Origin: Candidatus Tenebribacter mawsonii
Lineage (GTDB): Bacteria; Cloacimonadota; Cloacimonadia; Cloacimonadales; TCS61
DNA: 8,454 bases
Direction of reading: 5' to 3'
Assembly: GCA_030765665.1 (NCBI GenBank)
Contig: JAVCCD010000327.1
Location: forward strand, 1-8,454
Shown here: one piece after another, positions 1 through 7,303 of the stretch
Layout of the letters: the number at the start of each line of letters is the position of its first letter
Position numbering within the stretch: the stretch's first letter is position 1
Notes under the pieces: generated by a model
Seen by the model: only the letters and a program-made list of their open reading frames with translations
What the model was told of the DNA's origin: nothing
The model's database searches: none
Translations under genes and position numbers: made by a program

Positions 1-2
1 GG

Positions 3-758
3 CGGTATTCTAGAACTGATATGAAAGGGAATAAATATGTTCAGTTAAAATCTCAAAGTAGAATTGATTTGCGTGAAACGGTTTATGATTTTCCACGTCA
101 GAACGTGATAACCAGTGATAATGTTTCTATTGAGATAGATGCACTTTTATATTTTCAGGTAACCGATCCCAAAAAAGCAACTTACGAAATTAATAATCTT
201 CCTAATGCAATAGAAAAACTTACACAAACAACACTTCGTAACGTTATTGGTGAATTAGAACTTGATAAAACTCTTACTTCCAGAGATACAATTAATAGTA
301 AACTACGTTTAATTCTGGACGAGGCTACAGATAAATGGGGTGTGAAGGTAAACCGTGTGGAGCTTCAGGATATAAATCCTCCTCAGGAAATTAAAATGGC
401 AATGGAAAAGCAGATGCGTGCAGAACGTGATCGTCGTGCAAAGATCCTCACTGCTGAAGGTGAAAAACGTTCGCAAATATTAATTGCAGAGGGCGAAAGA
501 GAAGCTAATATTGCCCGCGCAGAAGGTGAGGCAAGAGCTAAATTCCTAGTTGCAGAAGCAGAAGCAAAAGCAATTGGTAAAATCTCTTCAGCAGTAGAAA
601 AAACAGGAACCGATCCTGCTCAATATCTTTTAGCTGTAAAATATATTAAGGCATTCAGCAAGATAGTGCAGAATAATGACAAAACAGTGGTTGTTCCATA
701 TGAAGCATCTGCTATGCTGGGTTCTGTGAAATCTTTGGAGAAAATATTTAAAAGCTGA
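3..758 (+). CDS. SPFH/band 7 (stomatin/prohibitin-like) protein, 5' end outside window
   Basis: SPFH-family proteins assemble at the membrane into large oligomers linked to quality control and membrane microdomains. The visible part, numbered from the Met at base 21, starts inside the SPFH domain. It contains the family signatures DLRETVYDFP (16-25), VITSDNV (29-35), YFQVTDP (44-50) and WGVKVNRVELQDI (106-118). A charged, Ala/Glu-rich coiled coil with AEGE repeats follows (about 130-187). The C-terminus has the family's QYLLAVKYI (201-209) and VPYEASAMLG (225-234). The reading frame stays open upstream of that Met to the window edge and reads RYSRTD, like the RYSRT stretch that precedes this point in stomatins. 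The Met is therefore probably internal, and the membrane anchor and first part of the domain lie to the left. No NfeD-type partner is visible downstream. The family call is firm; the cellular role is inferred. Confidence 0.9.
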   Translation, partial: RYSRTDMKGNKYVQLKSQSRIDLRETVYDFPRQNVITSDNVSIEIDALLYFQVTDPKKATYEINNLPNAIEKLTQTTLRNVIGELELDKTLTSRDTINSKLRLILDEATDKWGVKVNRVELQDINPPQEIKMAMEKQMRAERDRRAKILTAEGEKRSQILIAEGEREANIARAEGEARAKFLVAEAEAKAIGKISSAVEKTGTDPAQYLLAVKYIKAFSKIVQNNDKTVVVPYEASAMLGSVKSLEKIFKS

Positions 759-790
759 TTATAAAAACACTTAGTTTATAAGTTTGACAG

Positions 791-824
791 AATATAGGGG
801 ATAAGGCGACTTGTTCCCTATATT
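791..824 (+). terminator. Hairpin between SPFH gene and enolase, possible weak terminator
   Basis: AATATAGGG (791-799) and CCCTATATT (816-824) are perfect reverse complements, giving a 9-bp stem that G-U and A-U pairs can extend inward. GTTTATTATT follows. It lies 32 bases after the SPFH stop and ends 25 bases before the enolase start. It could be a low-GC rho-independent terminator for the SPFH transcript or a hairpin in the enolase 5' leader. The short, interrupted T-run keeps confidence moderate. Confidence 0.45.
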
Positions 825-849
825 GTTTATTATTAACAGGGAGATAGAT

Positions 850-2133
850 ATGTCAGAAATTTATGCAATTTACGGAAGAGAAATTTTAGATTCAAGAGGA
901 AATCCTACTGTTGAGGTAGATGTATATCTTGAGAGTGGAATTGTGGGAAGAGCTGCTGTTCCTAGTGGTGCATCAACTGGAGAACACGAAGCAGTTGAAC
1001 TAAGAGATGGTGACACAAATCGCTATCTTGGAAAAGGCGTTTTAAAAGCAGTTGAAAATGTAAATCAGGTTATAGCTCCAAAACTAATTGGAATAGAAGC
1101 ATCACATCAAGCCGAGATAGATAATACCATGTTGGCACTTGATGGAACACCAAACAAACAGAAACTAGGTGCAAATGCAATTCTTGGTGTTTCTTTAGCT
1201 TGTGCCAGAGCAGCAGCAGAAGAGCAGGGAATGCCATTATATCGCTATATCGGTGGATCTAATGCAAAATTACTTCCTGTTCCAATGTCAAACATCCTCA
1301 ATGGTGGGCAGCACGCCGATAACACAGTTGACCTGCAAGAGTTCATGATTATGCCGCTTGGTGCTAAAACATTTAGAGAAGCTTTGCAAATGAATGCAGA
1401 AGTGTTTCACACATTAAAAAAATATTTGCAAAAACAAGGTTATGCTACCGGTGTTGGTGACGAAGGGGGATTTGCTCCTAACTTGAAATCTAATGAAGAA
1501 GCTCTGCAAATAATTGTGAAAGCTATTGAGCTTGCCGGTTACCGCCCGGGAGAAGATATTTACATTGCTCTCGATCCTGCAGCAAGTGAATTTTATAAAA
1601 ATGGAAAATATCACCTCACTGCCGAAAACGTTTCTCTAACATCCGAAGAAATGGTAGATTATTATGCAAAACTCGTAGATAAATATCCAATTATCTCTAT
1701 CGAAGATGGTCTTGCAGAAGATGATTGGGAAGGTTTTAAATTAATGAATAAAAAATTGGGTGACAAGATCCAAATAATGGGTGATGACCTTTTTGTTACA
1801 AATGTAGAAAGGTTACAAACGGGTATTGATGAAAATGCTGCAAATTCTATTCTGATCAAACTCAACCAAATTGGAACATTAACAGAAACTCTTGATACTA
1901 TTGAACTGGCGAAAACAAATAATTATACTACAGTGATCTCACACAGAAGTGGCGAAACATCTGATACAGTTATTGCTGATCTGGCAGTTGCTGTAAATGC
2001 AGGACAAATAAAAACAGGATCGATCTGCAGGAGTGAGAGGATTGCAAAGTATAATCAGCTCTTGCGCATCGAAGAAGAACTAGGTGAATCTGCAAGATTC
2101 ATTGGAAAGGACGTCTTCTATAATTTGAAATAA
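850..2133 (+). CDS. eno: Enolase (phosphopyruvate hydratase)
   Basis: Enolase catalyses the reversible dehydration of 2-phosphoglycerate to phosphoenolpyruvate in glycolysis and gluconeogenesis. It is a cytoplasmic, Mg-dependent enzyme. From ATG 850 the protein has 427 residues, the normal bacterial length. The mobile loop SGASTGEHE (39-47) is present, as is GGQHADNTVDLQEF with H155 and E164. Catalytic E205 sits in GVGDEGGFAPN and K337 in ILIKLNQ. The Mg ligands are D242 (ALDPAASEFY), E285 (SIEDGLAEDDW) and D312 (MGDDLFVTN). The substrate-binding set H365, R366 and S367 (SHRSGET) and K388 (GQIKTGS) is intact, so the enzyme should be active. ATG 850 is chosen because AGGGAG (838-843) lies 6 bases upstream and the protein then begins with the family-typical MSEIYAIYGREILDSRGNPT. 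An in-frame TTG at 811 would add 13 residues from within a hairpin and is rejected. The tandem repeat array begins 7 bases after the stop codon. Confidence 0.98.
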   Translation: MSEIYAIYGREILDSRGNPTVEVDVYLESGIVGRAAVPSGASTGEHEAVELRDGDTNRYLGKGVLKAVENVNQVIAPKLIGIEASHQAEIDNTMLALDGTPNKQKLGANAILGVSLACARAAAEEQGMPLYRYIGGSNAKLLPVPMSNILNGGQHADNTVDLQEFMIMPLGAKTFREALQMNAEVFHTLKKYLQKQGYATGVGDEGGFAPNLKSNEEALQIIVKAIELAGYRPGEDIYIALDPAASEFYKNGKYHLTAENVSLTSEEMVDYYAKLVDKYPIISIEDGLAEDDWEGFKLMNKKLGDKIQIMGDDLFVTNVERLQTGIDENAANSILIKLNQIGTLTETLDTIELAKTNNYTTVISHRSGETSDTVIADLAVAVNAGQIKTGSICRSERIAKYNQLLRIEEELGESARFIGKDVFYNLK

Positions 2134-2140
2134 AGAAATT

Positions 2141-2308
2141 CTGGATATATAGTAGCTCAATCTGCCAGATCGAGAATAGAAGCTGGATATATAGTAGCTC
2201 GATCTGCCAGATCGAGAATAGAAGCTGGATATATAGTAGCTCGATCTGCCAGATCGAGAATAGAAGCTGGATATATAGTAGCTGAATCTGCCAGATCGAG
2301 AATAGAAG
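2141..2308. repeat. Four tandem 42-bp repeats, each with a perfect or degenerate palindrome
   Basis: Four contiguous 42-base units start at 2141, 2183, 2225 and 2267. Each begins CTGGATATATAGTAG and ends GAGAATAGAAG. Units 2 and 3 are identical. Their core CTCGATCTGCCAGATCGAG is a perfect palindrome of two 9-base arms around one central base; as RNA it would give an 8-bp stem with a GCC loop. Unit 1 differs at one base (G to A at unit position 19) and unit 4 at two (C to G at 18, G to A at 19). All three changes are in the left palindrome arm and break pairing, while the right arms are unchanged. The array fills almost the whole gap between enolase and the lipoprotein gene. The 42-base period keeps several reading frames open on both strands, but none has a credible start, so it is called non-coding. 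Confidence 0.95.
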
Positions 2309-2326
2309 CGACCAAGCTGGTCGCTT
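2306..2326 (+). terminator. Strong hairpin after the repeat array, candidate enolase terminator
   Basis: AAGCGACCA (2306-2314), loop AGC and TGGTCGCTT (2318-2326) form a perfect 9-bp stem, followed by TACTT. Position and strength suit a terminator for the enolase transcript, though the T-run is poor. The hairpin ends 5 bases before the Shine-Dalgarno of the next gene, so it could instead limit read-through into that gene or influence its translation. Confidence 0.55.
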
Positions 2327-2341
2327 TACTTAGGAGAAAAC

Positions 2342-2962
2342 ATGAAAAAGTTTTTGGTTCCAATATTACTGATAATCATTATTGTGGGTTGCTCTACAGA
2401 AGGTGATATTAAATTGATCAATCGCACAAACCACCGTCTATTTTTCACAATAAAAGGAAACGACTATATTTTAGAAGGATCCGAAACTTCCGACCCGAAC
2501 GGAATAGTTAGTGTGGATACTGGAAAGAAATTTCTATTTTATAGCGAAGATATGGTTGAAGTTGATTTGCATTTGGAAGGAGAAACCTTCATGATGCAGG
2601 ACGCAACTATTGGTGGGCAACCTATCGGATTGTATTTTACCGAAACAACCCTGCAGGTTAAACCCTCAGAAACACTTAAAATATATTGTGATCCAACCCA
2701 TGCTGGAGTTAAACTTGTAAATAATTCTACTGAAGAAGTTACAGGCCTAGCTTATCATACTGCAACTTCTAATACACTTATTTCACTTATAGATTCACCG
2801 ATTGCAACAGGTGATTCTGCCTGGAGCAGATTGAAAGCCACTTCTGATTACGATTCTATCTCCTATTCATTTGTTATTGAATTTACTAATGGTGATATTG
2901 ATAGCAGCTATGTGAATATTGATGATCTTACAGTTGATGAACAACTCAGGATAGAACTATAA
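2342..2962 (+). CDS. Predicted lipoprotein of unknown function, possible two-domain duplication
   Basis: I do not recognise a family. The 206-residue protein starts with MKK, then a hydrophobic stretch (4-16), then the lipobox IVGC with Cys17. It should therefore be cleaved by signal peptidase II, lipidated and held in the cell envelope. The mature part looks rich in beta strands and seems to consist of two related halves. GDIKLINRT (21-29) resembles AGVKLVNNS (121-129). The first half ends TTLQVKPSETLKI (102-114) and the second ends DDLTVDEQLRIEL (194-206). This suggests an ancient duplication of an approximately 90-residue beta-sandwich, which is inference from the two matching ends. The start at 2342 is supported by AGGAG (2332-2336) spaced 5 bases away. 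No convincing promoter lies in the short gap after the hairpin, so expression may depend on read-through from enolase or on a promoter within the repeat array. Confidence 0.85.
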   Translation: MKKFLVPILLIIIIVGCSTEGDIKLINRTNHRLFFTIKGNDYILEGSETSDPNGIVSVDTGKKFLFYSEDMVEVDLHLEGETFMMQDATIGGQPIGLYFTETTLQVKPSETLKIYCDPTHAGVKLVNNSTEEVTGLAYHTATSNTLISLIDSPIATGDSAWSRLKATSDYDSISYSFVIEFTNGDIDSSYVNIDDLTVDEQLRIEL

Positions 2963-3227
2963 TAAATCGCATCTTGGAATTTTCAGGATCAACCTTACAT
3001 AAAATTATCTCACTTTCCAAAGCAACAAATTCAATAAAATATGTTAAATATAATAAATACTTTGACATAAGTAATTTTATTTCCAAATTTTGTTTTCAGT
3101 ATATGCTTTTTCGAAGAGATGCTATAGAAAAATTGACACAGTTTGTTATACGGTACCAGAACATACTAAAATGTAGTAATTAAGAATATCTTTTAAGATA
3201 AATTTACATTGGTTAGGGGTATTTATT

Positions 3228-6200
3228 ATGAACCGTAATAGATCACTAGAATGGAATTATGTATTTAATTCAATAAAAGATCCTGTAATCTTAATAGGTC
3301 CAAACGGAATAATAAAAAATTGTAATACTGCGTTTCTAAAATTGGTTGATAAATCTGAAACTCAAGTATTCGGTTACGACTGCTCCAAAATTGTTCATGG
3401 AAAAACTAGCAGAGTGAAAAATTGTCCATTTTTTAGGTCAAAGAAATCAAAAAAGAGAGAGTCTTTCACATTTGAGAAAGATGGCAAATGGTTTAACGTA
3501 GATGTAGATCCAGTCTTAGATGATGGCAATAAAATTTTAGGATTTGTGCATATTATGTCCGATATAACAGAGCATATGAAAGCAGATATATCTCTACAGG
3601 AGTCTGAAGAAAAATTTAGAACTCTGGCGGAAAACATAAATGTTGGCATTTATAGAAATACAGTCGGCACAAAAGGAAAATTTATTGAAGCTAACCCTGC
3701 AATAGTAAGAATGTTTGGTTTTAAAAATAAAAAAGAATTCTTAGCTTATAATGTTTCCGAACTCTATCTTCATCCGAAAGAAAGAAATAAATTTAATAAA
3801 GAAATGCTTAAAAAGGGGTTTGTTAAAAATGAAGAATTACAGTTAAAAAAAGCAGATGGAACAACATTCTTGGGCTCCATATCTGCTGAGGCCATAAAAG
3901 ATAAAAATGGTAATGTTAAATTCTATGATGGAATTATTGAAGATATTACTGAACGTAAGAAAGCAGAGACAACATTGCTGGAAAGTGAGAATAATTTGCG
4001 AACGCTTTTTAGGGCTATGACTGATATTGTAATTGAAATTGATTATGACGGTAGATATATCAGTATTGCTCCAACATCACCGAAACTTTTATATAAACCC
4101 TATGCTGACATTATAGGGAAAAAACTTCATGAAATATTTCCAAAACAGAAAGCTGATATGTTCCTTGAATCTTTTCGTAAGTGTTTGAAAGAAAATAAGA
4201 CTATTACAATAGAATATTCTCTGATCATAAATAATAAAACAATTTGGGTTGAAGGCAGGATAACTCCAAAAACCAAGAATAGTGTTCTTTTGATTGCCCA
4301 TGATATGACTGAGCGTAAGCATGCAACAGTGGCATTGCGGGAAAGTGAGAAGCGATATAGAGATTTATTTAAAAAATCAATAGATGCAATATTAATTATC
4401 AAAAATGGTAAATTTGTGGATTGTAATCAATCCACTATCAATATGCTTCGGTATAAAAATAAAGAAGAGTTTTTAAATACGCACCCTTCGGAATTATCAC
4501 CGGAAAAACAACCTGACGGAAAAATGTCATATTCAAAAGCGAACGAAATGATGGAAACAGCTTTCAAAAATGGCAGTCACCGTTTCGAATGGGATCATAA
4601 GAGATCTAATGGAGAAGTATTTCCCGTGGAGGTGTTATTAACCTCGATTCCATCCGATAATAAAAATCAAATTCTACATACCGTCTGGCGTGACATTACA
4701 GATCGAAAGAAGGCAGAAAAAGCACTTATAAAAGAAAAAGATTATTACCATTCCTTTGTCACATCTTTGAGTGATTGGGTATGGGAAATGGATATGAATG
4801 GAATTCATACTTACTCAAATCCTGCAGTTGAAACAATTTTAGGATATAAGATAAAAGATGTTGTTGGTCACCACATCAAAGAATTATGGGGAATTAGAGA
4901 GACAACACTAAAATCCTTGAAAATATTTAATGATGCATTATCTGCCGGTAAGGGCTGGAAAAATGTTTCGGGCAGGTTTAAACATAAAAATGGTTCAACA
5001 ATTATAACAGAAAGTACAGCAACCCCAATCTACGACTCAGAGAATAAATTGATCGGATATAGAGGCATTGACCATAACATTACCGATCGTAAGAAGGCTG
5101 AAGAAGCACTATTGACGCAGAATTTAAAGTATTACACACTGCTTTTGAATTTAGAGGGAATGGTCTATAATTGTGAAAATGATAAGAACTGGACAATGAA
5201 ATTTGTTAGCGCCGGTTGTTTGAAACTTACAGGATATAAACCTGAAGAGTTAATAGAGAACAAAAAAATATCTTTTAATGATCTAATCTTGCCTAAATAC
5301 CAGGATAGTTTATGGGAGCTATGGCAGAAAAAATTAAAAAGCCATGAGCCTGTAGAGATTGAATACGAGATTAAAACAGCTTCGGGAGAAATTAATTGGG
5401 TTTTGGAAAGAGGTCGCGGTATCTATAATGAGAATGGTCAATTGACTCATTTGGAAGGATTGATTACAGACATCACTGATCGCAAGAAGACAGAAATTAC
5501 ATTACAAGAAAGCGAAAAAAGATTTAAATATCTCTTTGATCAATCTCCCGTTTCTATCTGGGAAGAGGATTTTTCGAAAGTACATAAGTATTTAAACTCA
5601 TTAAAGAAAAAGGGAATAGAAAATTTTAAAGAGTATTTCGAAAACCATCTTGATGAAGTTAAAAAATGCTCTGAGATGGTTCATGTTTTAGATATAAACG
5701 AAATGACAATCAAGCTTTTCAATGCAAAAAATAAAAAAGAACTGATCACAAATTTAAATACTATCTTCACAAAAGAGTCGCTGGCATCATTTATTGAACA
5801 ATTGATTGCAATTATAAAAAATGAAACTCGTTTCAAGGGTGAATGTATAAACAGAACAATTGACGGAAAATTAATAAATGTGTCTCTTGAATTTAATGTA
5901 GTTCCAGGCTATGAAAAAGATTATTCCAGAGTGCTGATTTCTCTCATAGACATTACAGAGAAAAAGAAAGCAGAGGAAGATCTGAGAAATGACCGTGAAC
6001 GGCTGAAAATGTTAAATAAGATCATCCAGCATGATATTTCCAATGACTTTATAGTAATTCAAAGTGCCATTAATATTTTCCGAAGAAGTTCCGATGTAGG
6101 CATGATAGATGAAATTGAAAAAAGAGTCGTTAAGAGCCTCAAGACAATTGATAGTTATAGAAAATATGAATCTTTTATAGATTCAAATCAAGATCTGGAT

Positions 6201-6608
6201 GAAATAGAAATAGCTGAATTATTTGAAGATCTCATTGTTGAATTTACTAGTATCAAATTCAATATTGAGGGAAAGTGTAAGGTATTTGCAGATGAAGCCC
6301 TAAGTTCAATATTCACAAACCTCATAATCAATTCCATAAAGCATGGTAACGCTAGCCAAATTGACATTAAAATATCTTCCCATGAGAATATGTGTAAAAT
6401 AATGTTTATGGATAATGGCATGGGAATTCCTGACAAAATTAAATTTAAAATATTCCAGGAAGGATTTTTTTATGGTAAGTCTGGCAACACTGGAATTGGA
6501 CTTCACATCGTAAAGAAAACTGTGGAAAGGTATGGTGGTTATATTTACGCTGAAGATAATAAACCTAAGGGCACAGTTTTTGTGATAAGTTTGCGACAAG
6601 CTTTGTAA
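3228..6608 (+). CDS. Seven-PAS cytoplasmic sensor histidine kinase
   Basis: The protein has 1126 residues and no signal peptide or membrane segment, so it probably senses an intracellular signal. It carries seven PAS domains, at about 5-118, 127-245, 253-365, 373-495, 504-625, 632-755 and 762-915. Each ends in a linker of the DITERKKAE type, at 112, 239, 359, 489, 617, 748 and 908. PAS1 has the C52, H57, C66-Pro pattern of the PAS_4 family. PAS7 is the extended type with SIWEEDFSKVHKYL, often found just ahead of the kinase core. The dimerisation and phosphoacceptor segment carries H935 in IIQHDISND; Asp follows the His and Asn sits at H+4. The ATPase domain has an N-box (N1031, N1035), G1 DNGMGIP (1062-1068) and G2 GNTGIGLHIV (1085-1094). 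All core motifs are intact, so activity is expected. The HDxxN box resembles kinases common in archaea. There is no receiver domain and no adjacent response regulator. AGGGG (3215-3219) supports ATG 3228. The ligand is unknown. Confidence 0.95.
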   Translation: MNRNRSLEWNYVFNSIKDPVILIGPNGIIKNCNTAFLKLVDKSETQVFGYDCSKIVHGKTSRVKNCPFFRSKKSKKRESFTFEKDGKWFNVDVDPVLDDGNKILGFVHIMSDITEHMKADISLQESEEKFRTLAENINVGIYRNTVGTKGKFIEANPAIVRMFGFKNKKEFLAYNVSELYLHPKERNKFNKEMLKKGFVKNEELQLKKADGTTFLGSISAEAIKDKNGNVKFYDGIIEDITERKKAETTLLESENNLRTLFRAMTDIVIEIDYDGRYISIAPTSPKLLYKPYADIIGKKLHEIFPKQKADMFLESFRKCLKENKTITIEYSLIINNKTIWVEGRITPKTKNSVLLIAHDMTERKHATVALRESEKRYRDLFKKSIDAILIIKNGKFVDCNQSTINMLRYKNKEEFLNTHPSELSPEKQPDGKMSYSKANEMMETAFKNGSHRFEWDHKRSNGEVFPVEVLLTSIPSDNKNQILHTVWRDITDRKKAEKALIKEKDYYHSFVTSLSDWVWEMDMNGIHTYSNPAVETILGYKIKDVVGHHIKELWGIRETTLKSLKIFNDALSAGKGWKNVSGRFKHKNGSTIITESTATPIYDSENKLIGYRGIDHNITDRKKAEEALLTQNLKYYTLLLNLEGMVYNCENDKNWTMKFVSAGCLKLTGYKPEELIENKKISFNDLILPKYQDSLWELWQKKLKSHEPVEIEYEIKTASGEINWVLERGRGIYNENGQLTHLEGLITDITDRKKTEITLQESEKRFKYLFDQSPVSIWEEDFSKVHKYLNSLKKKGIENFKEYFENHLDEVKKCSEMVHVLDINEMTIKLFNAKNKKELITNLNTIFTKESLASFIEQLIAIIKNETRFKGECINRTIDGKLINVSLEFNVVPGYEKDYSRVLISLIDITEKKKAEEDLRNDRERLKMLNKIIQHDISNDFIVIQSAINIFRRSSDVGMIDEIEKRVVKSLKTIDSYRKYESFIDSNQDLDEIEIAELFEDLIVEFTSIKFNIEGKCKVFADEALSSIFTNLIINSIKHGNASQIDIKISSHENMCKIMFMDNGMGIPDKIKFKIFQEGFFYGKSGNTGIGLHIVKKTVERYGGYIYAEDNKPKGTVFVISLRQAL

Positions 6609-6610
6609 TA

Positions 6611-6622
6611 TTCCTTTAGGAA
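6611..6622. terminator. Small hairpin in the convergent gap
   Basis: TTCCT and AGGAA form a 5-bp inverted repeat around TT, just after the kinase stop, within the 34-base gap between two convergent genes. A bidirectional terminator would be expected here, but the stem is short, the loop is tight and there is no T-run, so this is a weak candidate. Confidence 0.2.
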
Positions 6623-6642
6623 ATGGAACACAATCTGAATTC

Positions 6643-7041
6643 TCATTCTTCTTTCAGGTTAGAAACAATTTTTAGTCCCTGTTCTTGAAGAAATTTATCA
6701 ATTAATTCCTCTGGATAAAATCCCACATGGCGATGGATTTCCACACCGTTTTCGTCTAAAAATACTTGAGTTGGTATCATTTTGATCCTATATTTTTTCG
6801 CCATTTCCTTTTCTTCTTTTAGATCATAAAAAATAACTTCGATCTGATTACCATATTTTTCTCTTACAGATTCCAATACTTTTTCCATCTGCTTGCATGG
6901 TATGCACGTAGTAGAACCTAGTTCTAAAAAAGTGATCTTTGGTTGAGTTACAGTTGAATCTTGAGCGGTTTCTTCTGCGAAACAATAAAGTGAAATTGCT
7001 AACAAAATGATGAGCAATATTGTTTTCATTTTCATTTTCAT
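6643..7041 (-). CDS. Exported thioredoxin-fold protein (CIPC active site)
   Basis: This is a 132-residue thiol-disulfide oxidoreductase predicted to act outside the cytoplasm. An N-terminal signal peptide (MKMKMK, hydrophobic 7-21) has a likely signal peptidase I cut after FA at 21-22. Cys20 follows Tyr, so it does not make a lipobox. The thioredoxin fold starts near residue 35. It has the redox motif C46-I-P-C49 in GSTTCIPCKQME and the expected cis-Pro at P90 (IPTQVFLDENG). The sequence fits thioredoxins that receive electrons from CcdA/DsbD-type membrane proteins, and such a gene lies in the same cluster. The start is 3 bases after the stop of the upstream small thioredoxin gene, with its AGG overlapping that stop codon, so the two are probably translationally coupled. 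The first codons are three ATGs spaced 6 bases apart, so the exact start is uncertain by up to four residues. Its target is unknown. Confidence 0.9.
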   Translation of the reverse strand: MKMKMKTILLIILLAISLYCFAEETAQDSTVTQPKITFLELGSTTCIPCKQMEKVLESVREKYGNQIEVIFYDLKEEKEMAKKYRIKMIPTQVFLDENGVEIHRHVGFYPEELIDKFLQEQGLKIVSNLKEE

Positions 7042-7044
7042 TAC

Positions 7045-7275
7045 CTACGATATCAACTTAATTATATCTTTTGGACTTATTACCTTTCCAACAGAAACAA
7101 CTTTTTCATCAATAACCAGCCCAGGTGTCATCATCACACCATAATCAATTATTGCATTAATATCTTCTACTTTCTCCAGAGTAGCATCAGTTTGCGACTC
7201 TTTAAGTGCCATTTCTACATTCGAATATAATTTTTTGCATTTTGCACAACCACTTCCCAAAATTTTAATCTTCAT
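7045..7275 (-). CDS. Small thioredoxin-like redox-active disulfide protein (MTH895/TM0996 type)
   Basis: This is a 76-residue, single-domain thioredoxin/glutaredoxin-like protein with no signal peptide, so it should be cytosolic. It has the family start MKIKILGSGCAKCKKL with C10-A-K-C13, the cis-Pro P51 in MMTPGLVIDEKVV, and a GKV..PKDI ending. Length and motifs match the MTH895/TM0996 group of redox-active disulfide proteins. Genes of this group often lie beside UPF0718 permeases and CcdA-like proteins, as here. ATG 7275 has a strong Shine-Dalgarno (AAGGAGAG) about 5 bases upstream. The gene is followed almost at once by the exported thioredoxin gene. A 180-base gap full of repeat elements separates it from the upstream ccdA-like gene. 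It may pass reducing equivalents to CcdA or act on the permease substrate; both are inference. Confidence 0.9.
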   Translation of the reverse strand: MKIKILGSGCAKCKKLYSNVEMALKESQTDATLEKVEDINAIIDYGVMMTPGLVIDEKVVSVGKVISPKDIIKLIS

Positions 7276-7303
7276 TTTTACTCTCCTTCTATTTCCTTAT
7301 TAA

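Noticed and set aside
784..789. TTGACA before enolase as a -35 box
   Set aside because: No acceptable -10 sequence lies 16-18 bases downstream, and the following stretch is the hairpin.
811..849. TTG 811 as the enolase start
   Set aside because: It adds 13 residues not seen in enolases, lies in a hairpin, and lacks the good Shine-Dalgarno present before ATG 850.
2141..2308. The tandem array as a CRISPR
   Set aside because: The units are contiguous and almost identical along their whole length, so there are no unique spacers, and no cas gene is present.
2157..2363. Minus-strand frame through the tandem repeats encoding ILDLADRATIYPAS units
   Set aside because: The frame is open only because 42 is a multiple of three; other frames through the array are open as well. 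There is no Shine-Dalgarno, the start overlaps the lipoprotein gene, and the palindromes explain the conservation better.
3049..3138. TATAAT at 3049 and TTGACA at 3062 and 3133 as a promoter for the kinase
   Set aside because: No -35/-10 pair has a spacing near 17 bases, and such hexamers are expected by chance in DNA this AT-rich.
2974..3183. Plus-strand 69-codon frame after the lipoprotein gene
   Set aside because: It starts at TTG without a Shine-Dalgarno, has a composition typical of random AT-rich DNA, and matches no family I know. I treat 2963-3227 as intergenic.
6952..6990. The exported thioredoxin as a lipoprotein through Cys20
   Set aside because: Cys20 follows Tyr, which does not fit a lipobox; a signal peptidase I site after FA is more likely.
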